In this document: piece by piece, positions 1 to 6,940 of the stretch
Layout of the letters: each line of letters opens with the position of its first letter
How positions within the stretch are numbered: the stretch's first letter is position 1
Assembly: GCA_964422295.1 (NCBI GenBank)
Contig: CAYRAM010000047.1
Span: 1 to 11,505 of the forward strand
DNA from: UBA12191 sp964422295
Lineage (GTDB): Bacteria; Planctomycetota; UBA8108; UBA1146
DNA: 11,505 nt
Direction: 5' to 3'
Made by a program: the position numbers and the translations under genes
Notes under the pieces: model-generated
What the model was told of the DNA's origin: nothing
What the model saw: the letters and a program-made list of their open reading frames with translations, nothing else
Databases searched by the model: none

Positions 1-431
1 TGATCCGCATCAGTGCCTACATGGATCCCTGGGGTGCCACTGAACCCCTCGACTGGTGGACCCTCATCAATCGCAGCCGCGCCGTCGAAAATCTCGCCGC
101 CGTCGTCGCCTGCAATCAAGGGGCAGCCGCCGACCACTACCCGCCCTTTTCATGGCCCGGAGCGAGCATGATCGTCGACATGGATGGACGCATCCTGACC
201 CAGGCCGCCGCCGGACCGGGGAAGGCGAGTGTCGTCGGCCCGGTTGCCCTCGGGCAGTTGCGCGAGGAACGCCGGCGACGACAGGGGCATGCGATGCCGA
301 TCCATCTGCGAACCGAGGCGTACCCGTTGCAAAAACAGAGTCGCTATCCGGGAAATCAAAGTGTCGATCAGCGACGAATCCGCGCTCTCGACGAAAGCAT
401 CCGTTGTGAAAAAGAGCAACAGGGCTGGTAA
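1..431 (+). CDS. Nitrilase-superfamily carbon-nitrogen hydrolase, C-terminal part (5' truncated)
   Basis: The reading frame is open from base 3 to a TAA at 429-431, so the gene begins before the window. The visible 142 residues contain stretches typical of the C-terminal half of carbon-nitrogen hydrolases: AYMDPWG, then NRSRAVENLAAVVACNQG (the conserved 'R A xEN xx V xx xN xx G' block), then a SWPGASMIVDMDGRIL block like the usual 'G xS xIVDP xG xxL', and LRTEAYP near the end. In this superfamily a Glu-Lys-Cys triad cleaves amide or nitrile C-N bonds. The catalytic Cys normally lies some 20 to 30 residues before the first visible residue, so all three catalytic residues are off the window and the substrate cannot be assigned. 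The tail after LRTEAYP is polar and probably disordered. Family assignment is firm; amidase, nitrilase and carbamoylase remain possible. No functional link to the following transporter operon is visible. Confidence 0.85.
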   Translation, partial: IRISAYMDPWGATEPLDWWTLINRSRAVENLAAVVACNQGAAADHYPPFSWPGASMIVDMDGRILTQAAAGPGKASVVGPVALGQLREERRRRQGHAMPIHLRTEAYPLQKQSRYPGNQSVDQRRIRALDESIRCEKEQQGW

Positions 432-449
432 ATCGCTACCTGATTTGCC

Positions 450-466
450 AGCCTCGAGGCTATACT
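450..466 (+). promoter_or_regulatory. Perfect 12-bp palindrome next to a -10-like hexamer
   Basis: In the 92-base gap before the adaptor gene, AGCCTCGAGGCT at 450-461 is a perfect inverted repeat. It runs directly into TATACT (461-466), five of six matches to the sigma-70 -10 box. A good -35 box at 16 to 18 bases upstream is not visible; TTGCCA at 445-450 is only 10 bases away. It could be an operator overlapping the promoter of the ABC operon, or a short hairpin after the hydrolase gene, though no T-run follows it. The assignment rests on pattern only. Confidence 0.3.
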
Positions 467-523
467 GCCGATTGTTTAACTCTTTCCACTGACAGTTGCC
501 CATGTGAACCAGGACTGAACAGA

Positions 524-1705
524 ATGAGTGACTCCTCGCCAAAAAAACCTGATCTGCAAAAATTGCGCATCGATCGGACACCGCCTGCAAAGACCTCCCG
601 CGGACCCTTCCTGCTGATTCTGCTCGTGCTCGTCAGTTATATCGGCTGGAAGGAGTGGCCCACCATCAGCGTGGACTCGCAGACCCAGGTCGAGACTGAT
701 CGGGTCCAGCGACGTGGAGGTGCCAAAGCACGCACCGGCACCGCAGCCAACGGGTACATCGTTGCCCGTCGCCGGGCAGCCCTTTCCACCGACATTCCAG
801 GTCGCCTCGTTGTCATGAATGTGGAAGAAGGCTCTCGAGTCAATGAAGGGGATGTCGTCGCCCGTCTCGACACCCGCGAATTGGAAGCGTACCGCGACCG
901 ATTGCAGGCTGAGATCCGTGCGGCACAGGCCAACGAAAAACAGGCTCGTCTCGCCAAGGAGAGACAGAACAAGCTCAGCGAGACAGAAGACATCCCCACC
1001 AGTGCCCTCGACAGTGCCGAGGCCACTTACGAGGGAGCGGTGGCACGAGTTCAGTCGTTACAGGCTTCGCTGGCTGAGATCCTCGTGCGTCTCGACAAGT
1101 CGACTGTCTACGCGCCCTTTTCCGGGGTCGTCGTCGAAAAGAATGCCGAAGTCGGTGAGGTTGTCGTCGCCAGTGGCGGCGGTGCAAACGCCCGCGGATC
1201 GGTGGCGACTCTGGTCGACTTCGACACTCTGGAAGTACAGATCGAATTGTCACAAACCGCCCTCGAAGCGGCGCGCGTCGGTGCCCCGGTGCTGATCTAC
1301 CTCGATGCCTACCCGGAGGACGGTTACCGCGGCCAGGTGCGCCAAGTGTGGCCGACCGCAAGTCGAGCCAAAGCCACTGTGGAATTGCGCGCCGAATTCC
1401 TCGAACGTGATGACCGGTTATTGCCGGAGTTGGGAGTGCGCGTCGTCTTCGTCTCTGAAGAAGAGAGCAACCCGACCCCGCCCATGGTGCTGTTGCCGAA
1501 GAGTGCCTTGATCCCCGGTGAAGAACCGAAAGTCTTCATCATCGTCGACGGACTCGTCGAAGAGCGTCCGCTTTTGTTGCGCGACGATTTTGACAACGCC
1601 TTGATCGAAGTCGGATCGGGTCTGATCGGTGGAGAGACGGTGATCGTTAACCCCTCCTCCGACTTGAAACCCGGAGATCGCGTGCAACTTGGAGGCCAAC
1701 GATGA
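524..1705 (+). CDS. HlyD/MacA-type periplasmic adaptor (membrane fusion protein) of an ABC transporter
   Basis: The 393-residue protein is anchored by one N-terminal transmembrane segment (about 28-44) after a charged cytosolic tail. The order is that of a membrane fusion protein: first lipoyl half-motif (about 88-117, with PGRLVVMNVEEGSRVNEGD), an Ala/Glu/Arg-rich coiled-coil hairpin (about 118-190), second lipoyl half (about 191-232, beginning STVYAPFSGVVVEKNAEVG), a beta-barrel domain (about 234-312) and a membrane-proximal domain ending in LKPGDRVQLGG. Such adaptors link an inner-membrane pump to an outer-membrane channel, or stimulate a MacB-like permease. The ATG at 524 has AGGA at 511-514, nine bases upstream. 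The stop overlaps the ATPase start in an ATGA, so the two are translationally coupled. The hairpin is short, as in MacA/DevB-like adaptors. No outer-membrane factor is encoded nearby, and the substrate is unknown. Confidence 0.9.
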   Translation: MSDSSPKKPDLQKLRIDRTPPAKTSRGPFLLILLVLVSYIGWKEWPTISVDSQTQVETDRVQRRGGAKARTGTAANGYIVARRRAALSTDIPGRLVVMNVEEGSRVNEGDVVARLDTRELEAYRDRLQAEIRAAQANEKQARLAKERQNKLSETEDIPTSALDSAEATYEGAVARVQSLQASLAEILVRLDKSTVYAPFSGVVVEKNAEVGEVVVASGGGANARGSVATLVDFDTLEVQIELSQTALEAARVGAPVLIYLDAYPEDGYRGQVRQVWPTASRAKATVELRAEFLERDDRLLPELGVRVVFVSEEESNPTPPMVLLPKSALIPGEEPKVFIIVDGLVEERPLLLRDDFDNALIEVGSGLIGGETVIVNPSSDLKPGDRVQLGGQR

Positions 1706-2427
1706 GTCAGGATTCCTACATTCAACTCGAATCAGTCACCAAGAAGTACTCCCGTGGCGGAGAAGATCTGGTCGTCCTCGATCAATTGGATCTGACCATT
1801 CCTGAGGGAGATTACGCTGCCCTGATGGGGCCCAGCGGTTCTGGCAAGACCACCATCCTCAATCTGGTCGGCGGACTCGATGTTCCCGGTGCGGGCAGAG
1901 TCACCGTCGCTGACACCGAAGTCAGCAGCATTCCGCGACAACAGTTACCCGCCTGGCGTGCGCGCCATGTCGGTTTCGTCTTTCAGTCCTTCAATCTGCT
2001 TCCGGTACTGACCGCCCACGAGAATGTGATGTTGCCGCTGCAGTTGACCCCCCTCTCCTCTTCCGAACGCAAGAAACAGGCGGACTTTGCCCTCGAGATC
2101 GTGAGCCTCTCCGACCGTGCCGGTCATCGGCCTTCGCAACTCTCCGGAGGCCAGGAACAACGGGTCGCCATCGCCCGCGCCATCGCCACCGATCCGGATG
2201 TGATCATCGCCGACGAACCCACCGGAGACCTCGATCGCAACAGCGCCGATGAGATCCTGGAGATTCTTGAACGCCTGAATCGGGAGATGGGCAAGACGAT
2301 CCTGATGGTCACCCATGATCCTGCAGCGGCGGCCAATGCGCGCAGGATCCTCAAGTTGGATAAAGGCAACCTGGTCTCCGATGAGGCCAATGCCAATTAC
2401 CACGGTCAAGCACCCGAGGAGGCGTGA
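1702..2427 (+). CDS. MacB/LolD-type ABC transporter ATP-binding protein
   Basis: This 241-residue cytosolic ATPase has all the motifs: Walker A GPSGSGKT at 43-50, Q-loop Gln95 (FVFQSFNLLP), signature LSGGQ at 147-151, Walker B VIIADEP at 167-173 with catalytic Glu172, D-loop GDLD at 175-178 and the switch His205 (MVTHDP). The FQSFNLLP stretch and the DEPTGDLD block are typical of the LolD/MacB/FtsE group that drives FtsX-fold (type VII) permeases. The residue after LSGGQ is Glu instead of the more usual Gln, which is not expected to abolish activity. The ATG at 1702 overlaps the adaptor stop and has GGAGG at 1691-1695. It would power the two permeases encoded immediately downstream. It might serve lipoprotein release, peptide or antibiotic efflux; the sequence does not decide. 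Confidence 0.95.
   Translation: MSQDSYIQLESVTKKYSRGGEDLVVLDQLDLTIPEGDYAALMGPSGSGKTTILNLVGGLDVPGAGRVTVADTEVSSIPRQQLPAWRARHVGFVFQSFNLLPVLTAHENVMLPLQLTPLSSSERKKQADFALEIVSLSDRAGHRPSQLSGGQEQRVAIARAIATDPDVIIADEPTGDLDRNSADEILEILERLNREMGKTILMVTHDPAAAANARRILKLDKGNLVSDEANANYHGQAPEEA
2416..2422 (+). promoter_or_regulatory. Strong ribosome binding site that fixes a TTG start
   Basis: GAGGAGG at 2416-2422 ends six bases before TTG 2429. No ATG or GTG lies in that reading frame near this site. The upstream in-frame ATG at 2315 would lie deep inside the ATPase gene and add an unnatural 38-residue extension. The site therefore supports TTG initiation of the first permease. Confidence 0.75.
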
Positions 2428-2428
2428 G

Positions 2429-3646
2429 TTGAACTTTCCTCTGCGCTTGGCACTTCGACATGTCTTCGCCAACAAGACCCGCAACGGCTTGACCATCCTC
2501 GCCATCACGATTGCAGTCTTTTTGCTCTGCTTCCTGCTGGCCGTGGTTCGCAGCATCGATGCGGGAGTCCGCAGTGCCTCATCCACCCGCTTGGTAACCC
2601 AGTCGGCGGTCAGCCTCTTCGTCAGTCTGCCGATGTCGTATCGGCCCAAGATCGATGCCCAGGATGGAGTCGCCGTCTGCAGCGAGTTTCAATGGTTCGG
2701 TGGCTACTATCAGGATCCATCCAATTTCTTCCCCCAATTCGCCGTCAACAAGGACCGCTTCATCGACATGTATGTCAAAGATATCGAGATCGTCGAGGGG
2801 CCCGACGGAATCACCGGCCCGGGGGCGAGAGCAGCGGTGCAGAAAGCATTCACGACCGAAAAACGTGCCGCCATCATCGGTGTCGGTCTTCGTGACGAGG
2901 AGAAGTACAACTTCCAGGTTGGCGATACGGTACCGATCATTCCGGCGATCTATCAACGTGCCGATGGCGGAGCCTGGGATTTTGTTATCGTCGGGGTCTT
3001 TCGGCCACTCAAGGAACGAATCCCCGACCAGATCATGTATTTCCGCTCCGATTTCCTGAACAACTCCTTTGAAACCGGCGAAGCATTCGGAAAAGTTTCC
3101 GCCGGTGTTTACTACGTCAACATCGACGACAGCAATCTCGCCGATCGAATCGCCACCGATATCGACAAAGAATTTCTCAACGGTCCGCAAAGAACCCAGA
3201 CGGTCACCGAAGCGGCCTTCGCCAGTTTCTTCGTCTCCGCCATCGGCAACCTGCCGCTGTTTTTGGGCACTGTCGGTGGCGCCGTGCTCTTCTCCATCTT
3301 CTTTTCAGTGGTCAATGCAATGCTGATCGCCGGGCGCCAGCGCCTCAAAGAGGCAGGGATCCTGCAAGCTCTCGGTTTCACACCGATGACCAGCACACTG
3401 CTGTTGATCTTTGAGGGATTGGCGGTCTCCCTGATCGGTGGCGGACTCGGTTTGGCCCTCGCCATCTCCACCGAGAATCTGGTCACCCTGAATCTCGGTG
3501 ACACCATCCGCAATTACCAGATCGATTCGGGGCTGATGATGCTGGCGATCGGTACTTCTGCGATCCTCGGCATCACAGCTGGTTTGTGTGCCGGAATTCC
3601 CTTCCTGCGCTACCGTCCCACCGAAGCGTTGAGGAGTCTTGGCTGA
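2429..3646 (+). CDS. FtsX/MacB-fold ABC transporter permease (first of two)
   Basis: Starting at TTG 2429, directly behind GAGGAGG, the protein has 405 residues and begins MNFPLRLALRHVFANKTRNG, a normal amphipathic start for this family. It has the four-helix FtsX/MacB layout: transmembrane segment 1 at about 21-41, a large periplasmic domain at about 42-270, then segments at about 272-298, 322-346 and 367-392. The cytosolic loop RQRLKEAGILQALGFTP (302-318) is the family's coupling motif, and the C-terminus has RPTEALRSL. The periplasmic domain has aromatic patches such as FQWFGGYYQDP (87-97). The gene starts one base after the ATPase stop, and its TGA overlaps the ATG of the second permease. 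The two permeases probably form a heterodimer with the ATPase, like LolC/LolE. The substrate is unknown. Confidence 0.88.
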   Translation: MNFPLRLALRHVFANKTRNGLTILAITIAVFLLCFLLAVVRSIDAGVRSASSTRLVTQSAVSLFVSLPMSYRPKIDAQDGVAVCSEFQWFGGYYQDPSNFFPQFAVNKDRFIDMYVKDIEIVEGPDGITGPGARAAVQKAFTTEKRAAIIGVGLRDEEKYNFQVGDTVPIIPAIYQRADGGAWDFVIVGVFRPLKERIPDQIMYFRSDFLNNSFETGEAFGKVSAGVYYVNIDDSNLADRIATDIDKEFLNGPQRTQTVTEAAFASFFVSAIGNLPLFLGTVGGAVLFSIFFSVVNAMLIAGRQRLKEAGILQALGFTPMTSTLLLIFEGLAVSLIGGGLGLALAISTENLVTLNLGDTIRNYQIDSGLMMLAIGTSAILGITAGLCAGIPFLRYRPTEALRSLG

Positions 3647-4809
3647 TGGCCCTGCCCACCGGATATACGACCCGAAACCTCATTCGTCGCCGCGCCCAGG
3701 TCGCCTTTACCGCCCTTGGGATCGGCCTGACCACCGCGGTGTTGTGCGGAGTGTTGTCGCTGCGCAACGGCTTTGAACAACTCTTCCAACCGTTGGGTGC
3801 GGATGAAGTGGCGGTCTACCTGCGACCCGGATCCACCTCCGAAGGGGAGTCGGGGATCCCCCGCGAATCAGCGCGCATCATCATCAAGGAGCGCCCTGAA
3901 ATCCTTCGCGACAGTGAAGGGCGCCCCCTCGCTGCGGCGGAGTGTTTCCTCGCCCTCTACATGGAGAAGTTGGAGGGAGGGCTCGTCAATGCTCCCTTGC
4001 GAGGGATCGAACCCGCTTCGTTAACCTTGCACCCCGATCCCCCGCGCTTGCTGGATGGACGCTGGCCCAGTTGGGATGCGGACGAAGTCGTCGTCGGCCG
4101 CCCCCTCGTCGACCGCATGAAGAACTGCGCACTCGGCGATACCCTGCAACTCAACACCACTCCCTTCAAAGTCGTCGGCGTCTATGAATTCGACAGCGCA
4201 CAGGGCAGTGAAATCTGGGGTCCGGTAGATCGTATGCTCGAAGCTCTCGATCGCCCCGCCTACAGTCGCGTCATCGCGCGCATGCAAGAAGGCATCAGCT
4301 ACGACCTCATCAATGAAGAGTTGGAGGATGATCCGCGCCTCAACTTCGAAATCAGTTCCCAGAGTGAGTACCTCTCGAAGCAGACTACCGGGCTCAGTGG
4401 AGCACTCCTCGGATTGTCGATCTTCTTGACCATCATCATGGGATCGGCGGCGGTGATCGGGACCATGAATACGATGTTGGCCACGGTCTCAGCGAGGAAT
4501 CACGAGATCGGCATCCTTCTCGCCATCGGTTACAGCCGCATCGAAATCTTCCTCTCTTTCCTCCTCGAATCGGCTCAGGTCGGGCTTATCGGTGGACTGC
4601 TCGGGTTGTGTCTGGTGGCCCCCTTTCACGGCGTCGAGACCGGTGCCGCCAATTTCAATACCTTCACCGACATCAGTTTCTCCTTCCAATTGTCGCCGAC
4701 GATCGCTCTGACGGCCCTTGCGCTCTCCTTCGGCCTCGGATTGATCGGTGGGGCGATTCCCGCCTGGGTCGCCTCCTCCCGCTCTGCGGTCGATGCCCTG
4801 CGTAGATAG
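3646..4809 (+). CDS. FtsX/MacB-fold ABC transporter permease (second of two)
   Basis: The protein has 387 residues from ATG 3646, which overlaps the previous stop by one base (TGATG) and has GAGGAG at 3631-3636. A longer frame begins earlier, but that extension lies inside the first permease gene. The layout is a transmembrane segment at about 18-38, a periplasmic domain at about 40-248, then segments at about 251-279, 298-325 and 350-374. The coupling motif ARNHEIGILLAIGYSR (283-298) matches the MacB/LolC/FtsX consensus (R x xEIG x L x A x G) better than the first permease does. The periplasmic domain shows little obvious similarity by eye to that of the first permease, so this is not a recent tandem duplicate. 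It is the last gene of the operon. Probable role: the other half of a heterodimeric permease. Confidence 0.9.
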   Translation: MALPTGYTTRNLIRRRAQVAFTALGIGLTTAVLCGVLSLRNGFEQLFQPLGADEVAVYLRPGSTSEGESGIPRESARIIIKERPEILRDSEGRPLAAAECFLALYMEKLEGGLVNAPLRGIEPASLTLHPDPPRLLDGRWPSWDADEVVVGRPLVDRMKNCALGDTLQLNTTPFKVVGVYEFDSAQGSEIWGPVDRMLEALDRPAYSRVIARMQEGISYDLINEELEDDPRLNFEISSQSEYLSKQTTGLSGALLGLSIFLTIIMGSAAVIGTMNTMLATVSARNHEIGILLAIGYSRIEIFLSFLLESAQVGLIGGLLGLCLVAPFHGVETGAANFNTFTDISFSFQLSPTIALTALALSFGLGLIGGAIPAWVASSRSAVDALRR

Positions 4810-4905
4810 AAGATGCCCACAGATCTTCCCGGTCCCGTTGCCGGATTTCCTCCACTCCGATAGCATCCCCGGTTGAAGCAAAAACCCATCCGTCAAGGGA
4901 ATGAC
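4810..4905 (+). promoter_or_regulatory. Intergenic region with a weak possible promoter for the glycosyltransferase pair
   Basis: This 96-base gap separates the ABC operon from the glycosyltransferase. Immediately after the permease stop, GAAGAT (4809-4814) can pair with ATCTTC (4823-4828) across an 8-base loop. The stem is short and no T-run follows, so it is a poor terminator candidate. TTGCCG (4838-4843) and TAGCAT (4861-4866), 17 bases apart, each match the sigma-70 hexamers at four of six positions. That is the best promoter guess, and a weak one. Confidence 0.25.
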
Positions 4906-5631
4906 ATGGACCGAACCACAGTGCTCGACATCTCCGTGGTGATCCCCGCCTACAACGAGGAAGAGGCGTTGCCGCCCCTCCTCGACGAGGTCTTCACGGT
5001 GCTCAATCTTCTCGATCGTCCCTTCGAGGTGATCGTCGTCGATGACGGATCCAATGATGGGACCCCGGCATTCCTCGAACGGCGTCGCGAGATCACTCCG
5101 TGCTTGCGGGTGTTGACCCTGATTCCCAACAGTGGTCAATCGGCAGCGTTTGAGGCCGGCTTCGATGCCGCCCGCGGTGAGTTCATCGTCACCCTGGATG
5201 CCGATGGTCAGAATGACCCCGCAGACATCCCGCACATGCTGGAGATGACCCCTGGAGTCGATGCGGTTCTCGGCGTTCGCAGCAACCGCCAAGATCCGTG
5301 GATTCGCACCTTTGCGCAGAAGATTGCCAACGCCGTCCGCAATCGTCTGCTCGGTACCCATTTTCAGGATGTGGGTTGTTCCCTGAAAGTTTTCCGCAGT
5401 GATATCATTCAGGGGTTCACCCTCTACAACGGCATGCATCGGTTTTTTCCTTACATCATTCACATGCGCGGGGGGCGCACCGTCGAAGTCGATGTCTCAC
5501 ACCGATCCCGTGAGTTGGGAACGAGCAAATACTCCCCCCTCGGCCGCGGCATTCCCGCGTTTCTCGATTTGTTGATGGTCCGCCGCATGATGCGCAGGGC
5601 CCTGCGTTACACAGCGAGGGAGTCATCCTGA
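4906..5631 (+). CDS. GT2-family glycosyltransferase, polyprenyl-phosphate sugar transferase type (DPM1/ArnC-like)
   Basis: From ATG 4906 the protein has 241 residues. It opens with SVVIPAYNEEEALPPLL (10-26), the usual start of GT2 enzymes that transfer a sugar from a nucleotide donor to polyprenyl phosphate. Nucleotide-binding VVDDGSNDGT lies at 44-53, the metal-binding DAD at 98-100 (TLDADGQNDP), the acceptor-side block QDVGCSLKVFR at 154-164 and HRSRELGTSKYSP at 199-211. No C-terminal membrane helices are visible, so it is a DPM1-like, single-domain form acting at the cytosolic face of the inner membrane. TTG 4873 would add eleven residues but lacks a good ribosome site; ATG 4906 has AAGGGA at 4895-4900. 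The stop overlaps the start of the LAB_N gene. The sugar (mannose, glucose, formamido-arabinose) cannot be told from sequence. Confidence 0.88.
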   Translation: MDRTTVLDISVVIPAYNEEEALPPLLDEVFTVLNLLDRPFEVIVVDDGSNDGTPAFLERRREITPCLRVLTLIPNSGQSAAFEAGFDAARGEFIVTLDADGQNDPADIPHMLEMTPGVDAVLGVRSNRQDPWIRTFAQKIANAVRNRLLGTHFQDVGCSLKVFRSDIIQGFTLYNGMHRFFPYIIHMRGGRTVEVDVSHRSRELGTSKYSPLGRGIPAFLDLLMVRRMMRRALRYTARESS

Positions 5632-6011
5632 TGGAATGGAGCAATCCCGGGTGGGGTCATCTCCTGGAAGTTTCGATCGCCGCTGCCGGGCTTACCGCCG
5701 ATGCGGGCTGGTTCGAAACCCTGAAACATAAACTCACTGCCGACCTGTGGGTCTGGTTCGGTCTCGGCGCACAATCGGTTTTCTTTGCCCGTTGGTTGGT
5801 GCAATGGATCGCCAGTGAAAGAAAAGGGGAATCGACGATCCCCGTGCTCTTTTGGTGGTTCAGCCTTCTCGGCGGCGTCGGTTTGTTCATCTACGCCTGG
5901 CGCAATGTCGATCTGCCGATCATGCTCGCTCAGGCGGCGGGGATTCTGATGTACAGTCGTAACCTGTACCTGATCTACAAACCGAAAAAGGATCACTTAC
6001 CCAATAACTGA
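5631..6011 (+). CDS. Small membrane protein with lipid A biosynthesis N-terminal (LAB_N) domain
   Basis: The protein has 126 residues with three transmembrane segments (about 40-59, 71-90 and 96-116). The LAB_N signature is clear: GLGAQSVFFARWLVQWIASE (44-63), K65, IP at 70-71, FWWFSLLGG (74-82), IYAWRNVDLP (87-96), Q101 and YSRNL (108-112). The domain is named for its fusion to lipid A enzymes, and as a free small protein it often follows a GT2 prenyl-phosphate glycosyltransferase. Its biochemical role is not established; transfer or flipping of the prenyl-linked sugar is a common proposal. ATG 5631 overlaps the glycosyltransferase stop (TGATG), with GAGGGAG at 5616-5622. The first 35 residues are less conserved and precede the core domain. 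A membrane glycosyltransferase that would use the lipid-linked sugar is not encoded beside it. Confidence 0.88.
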   Translation: MEWSNPGWGHLLEVSIAAAGLTADAGWFETLKHKLTADLWVWFGLGAQSVFFARWLVQWIASERKGESTIPVLFWWFSLLGGVGLFIYAWRNVDLPIMLAQAAGILMYSRNLYLIYKPKKDHLPNN

Positions 6012-6940
6012 TCGATGATCCCGGTCGCCTGATCCGGCATCATCAGCAGAGCAACCCCGGCGACCGCCAACAACACTCCTCCAAAGGCGAGCAGAGCCAT
6101 CCTTTGGCGCAGGACCACCGCCACGATCAACACCATGAAGACAGGCGTCATCGACATCTGTGTGGTGGCGACCGCAAGACTGACGGCATCGACGGCAATA
6201 TGACTCAACCAGATCCCGAAATAGGTGCCGATGATACTGGCGATCAACAACTTCTTGGCGATCTTCAAATCACCGAGGGGAGCACACCACGCTTTCAGCT
6301 GGCCACTGGCAGCAGCGAAGGCGAGCCCTCCGATCACGGCGGTACAAATCCGCACAGCGGAGACTTCGAGAGCACCGAGGGAGGATTGCATCACCACCTT
6401 GGTGAGAGCGATCCCCGAAGATTGACACAAGGCGGCGATCACCCCGAGGATGATCCCATCGACGATGCGCCCTTCACGAAACTTGCCCCGATCCGATGCG
6501 AGACTCTGATCACGGATCACCACGAACACGCCAATGAGGGTCACCGTCATTCCCAGCAATTGTCCCGATTGCAACACCTCGGCGAGCCAAAACCAGCCGA
6601 TCAGTGCGGAGACGGGAGGGGTCAAGGTCGTCAGCACCAAAGCCCGACGCGGCCCGAGGATCTGGATGCTGCGGAAGTAGGCGGAATCACCGACGAGGAT
6701 GCCGACGAGGCCACTGATGATCAGCAGTGTGTAATCGGTGGAGGAGGCCCCCTCCCAGGCGGCGATCCCCGAACCGACAAAGGGCAAACTCAACGCCAGA
6801 AGTGAACCGGCGAAAACATTTTTGCCGAGATTCAGGGCGCCAGCGGGGGCATCGATCCGGCTGAAGAGGTAACTCCCCGTCGCCCAACAGGCGGCAGCCA
6901 GCAATCCGGCGATCTCTGCAAAGGACAAGTGCACCCCCAT
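5993..6940 (-). CDS. EamA/DMT-superfamily membrane transporter
   Basis: The 315-residue protein is almost entirely hydrophobic, with about ten transmembrane segments arranged as two EamA repeats (about 8-143 and 161-300). Each repeat ends in the typical helix pair: GPRRALVLTTLTPPVSALIG (97-116) followed by WFWLAEVL, and AVATTQMSMTPVFMVLIVAV (257-276) followed by the end of that helix. Drug/metabolite-superfamily proteins export or import small metabolites such as amino acids, nucleobases or sugars; the substrate cannot be read from sequence. The start at 6940 is the only ATG consistent with the family N-terminus. It has no ribosome site at normal spacing and is preceded by a small hairpin. 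The 3' end overlaps the LAB_N gene tail to tail by 19 bases. It is divergent from the antiporter operon. Confidence 0.88.
   Translation of the reverse strand: MGVHLSFAEIAGLLAAACWATGSYLFSRIDAPAGALNLGKNVFAGSLLALSLPFVGSGIAAWEGASSTDYTLLIISGLVGILVGDSAYFRSIQILGPRRALVLTTLTPPVSALIGWFWLAEVLQSGQLLGMTVTLIGVFVVIRDQSLASDRGKFREGRIVDGIILGVIAALCQSSGIALTKVVMQSSLGALEVSAVRICTAVIGGLAFAAASGQLKAWCAPLGDLKIAKKLLIASIIGTYFGIWLSHIAVDAVSLAVATTQMSMTPVFMVLIVAVVLRQRMALLAFGGVLLAVAGVALLMMPDQATGIIDQLLGK
6014..6044. terminator. Inverted repeat at the convergent gene ends, possible transcription terminator
   Basis: GATGATCCCGG (6014-6024) and CCGGCATCATC (6034-6044) pair over 11 positions with one C-C mismatch, around a 9-base loop. 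The repeat begins two bases after the LAB_N stop and lies inside the last codons of the EamA gene. There is no T-run on either side, so an intrinsic terminator is not proven. Its place at a convergent junction is the main argument for a termination or transcript-stabilising role. Confidence 0.3.

Noticed and set aside
1945..2649. Minus-strand open frame of 234 codons opposite the ATPase
   Set aside because: Antisense to all ABC motifs of a clear gene, with no domain or ribosome site.
3586..3645. Start of the second permease at 3586
   Set aside because: This places 20 residues inside the first permease gene; ATG 3646 has a ribosome site and a coupled stop-start overlap.
4489..5463. Long minus-strand open frame (324 codons) across the second permease and the glycosyltransferase
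   Set aside because: It overlaps two well-supported genes on the other strand and shows no recognisable domain; a shadow frame in GC-rich DNA.
6104..6805. Long plus-strand open frame (233 codons) opposite the EamA gene
   Set aside because: Composition is Asp/Gly/His/Gln-rich and low in hydrophobics, typical of a mirror frame of a membrane-protein gene; no family resemblance.
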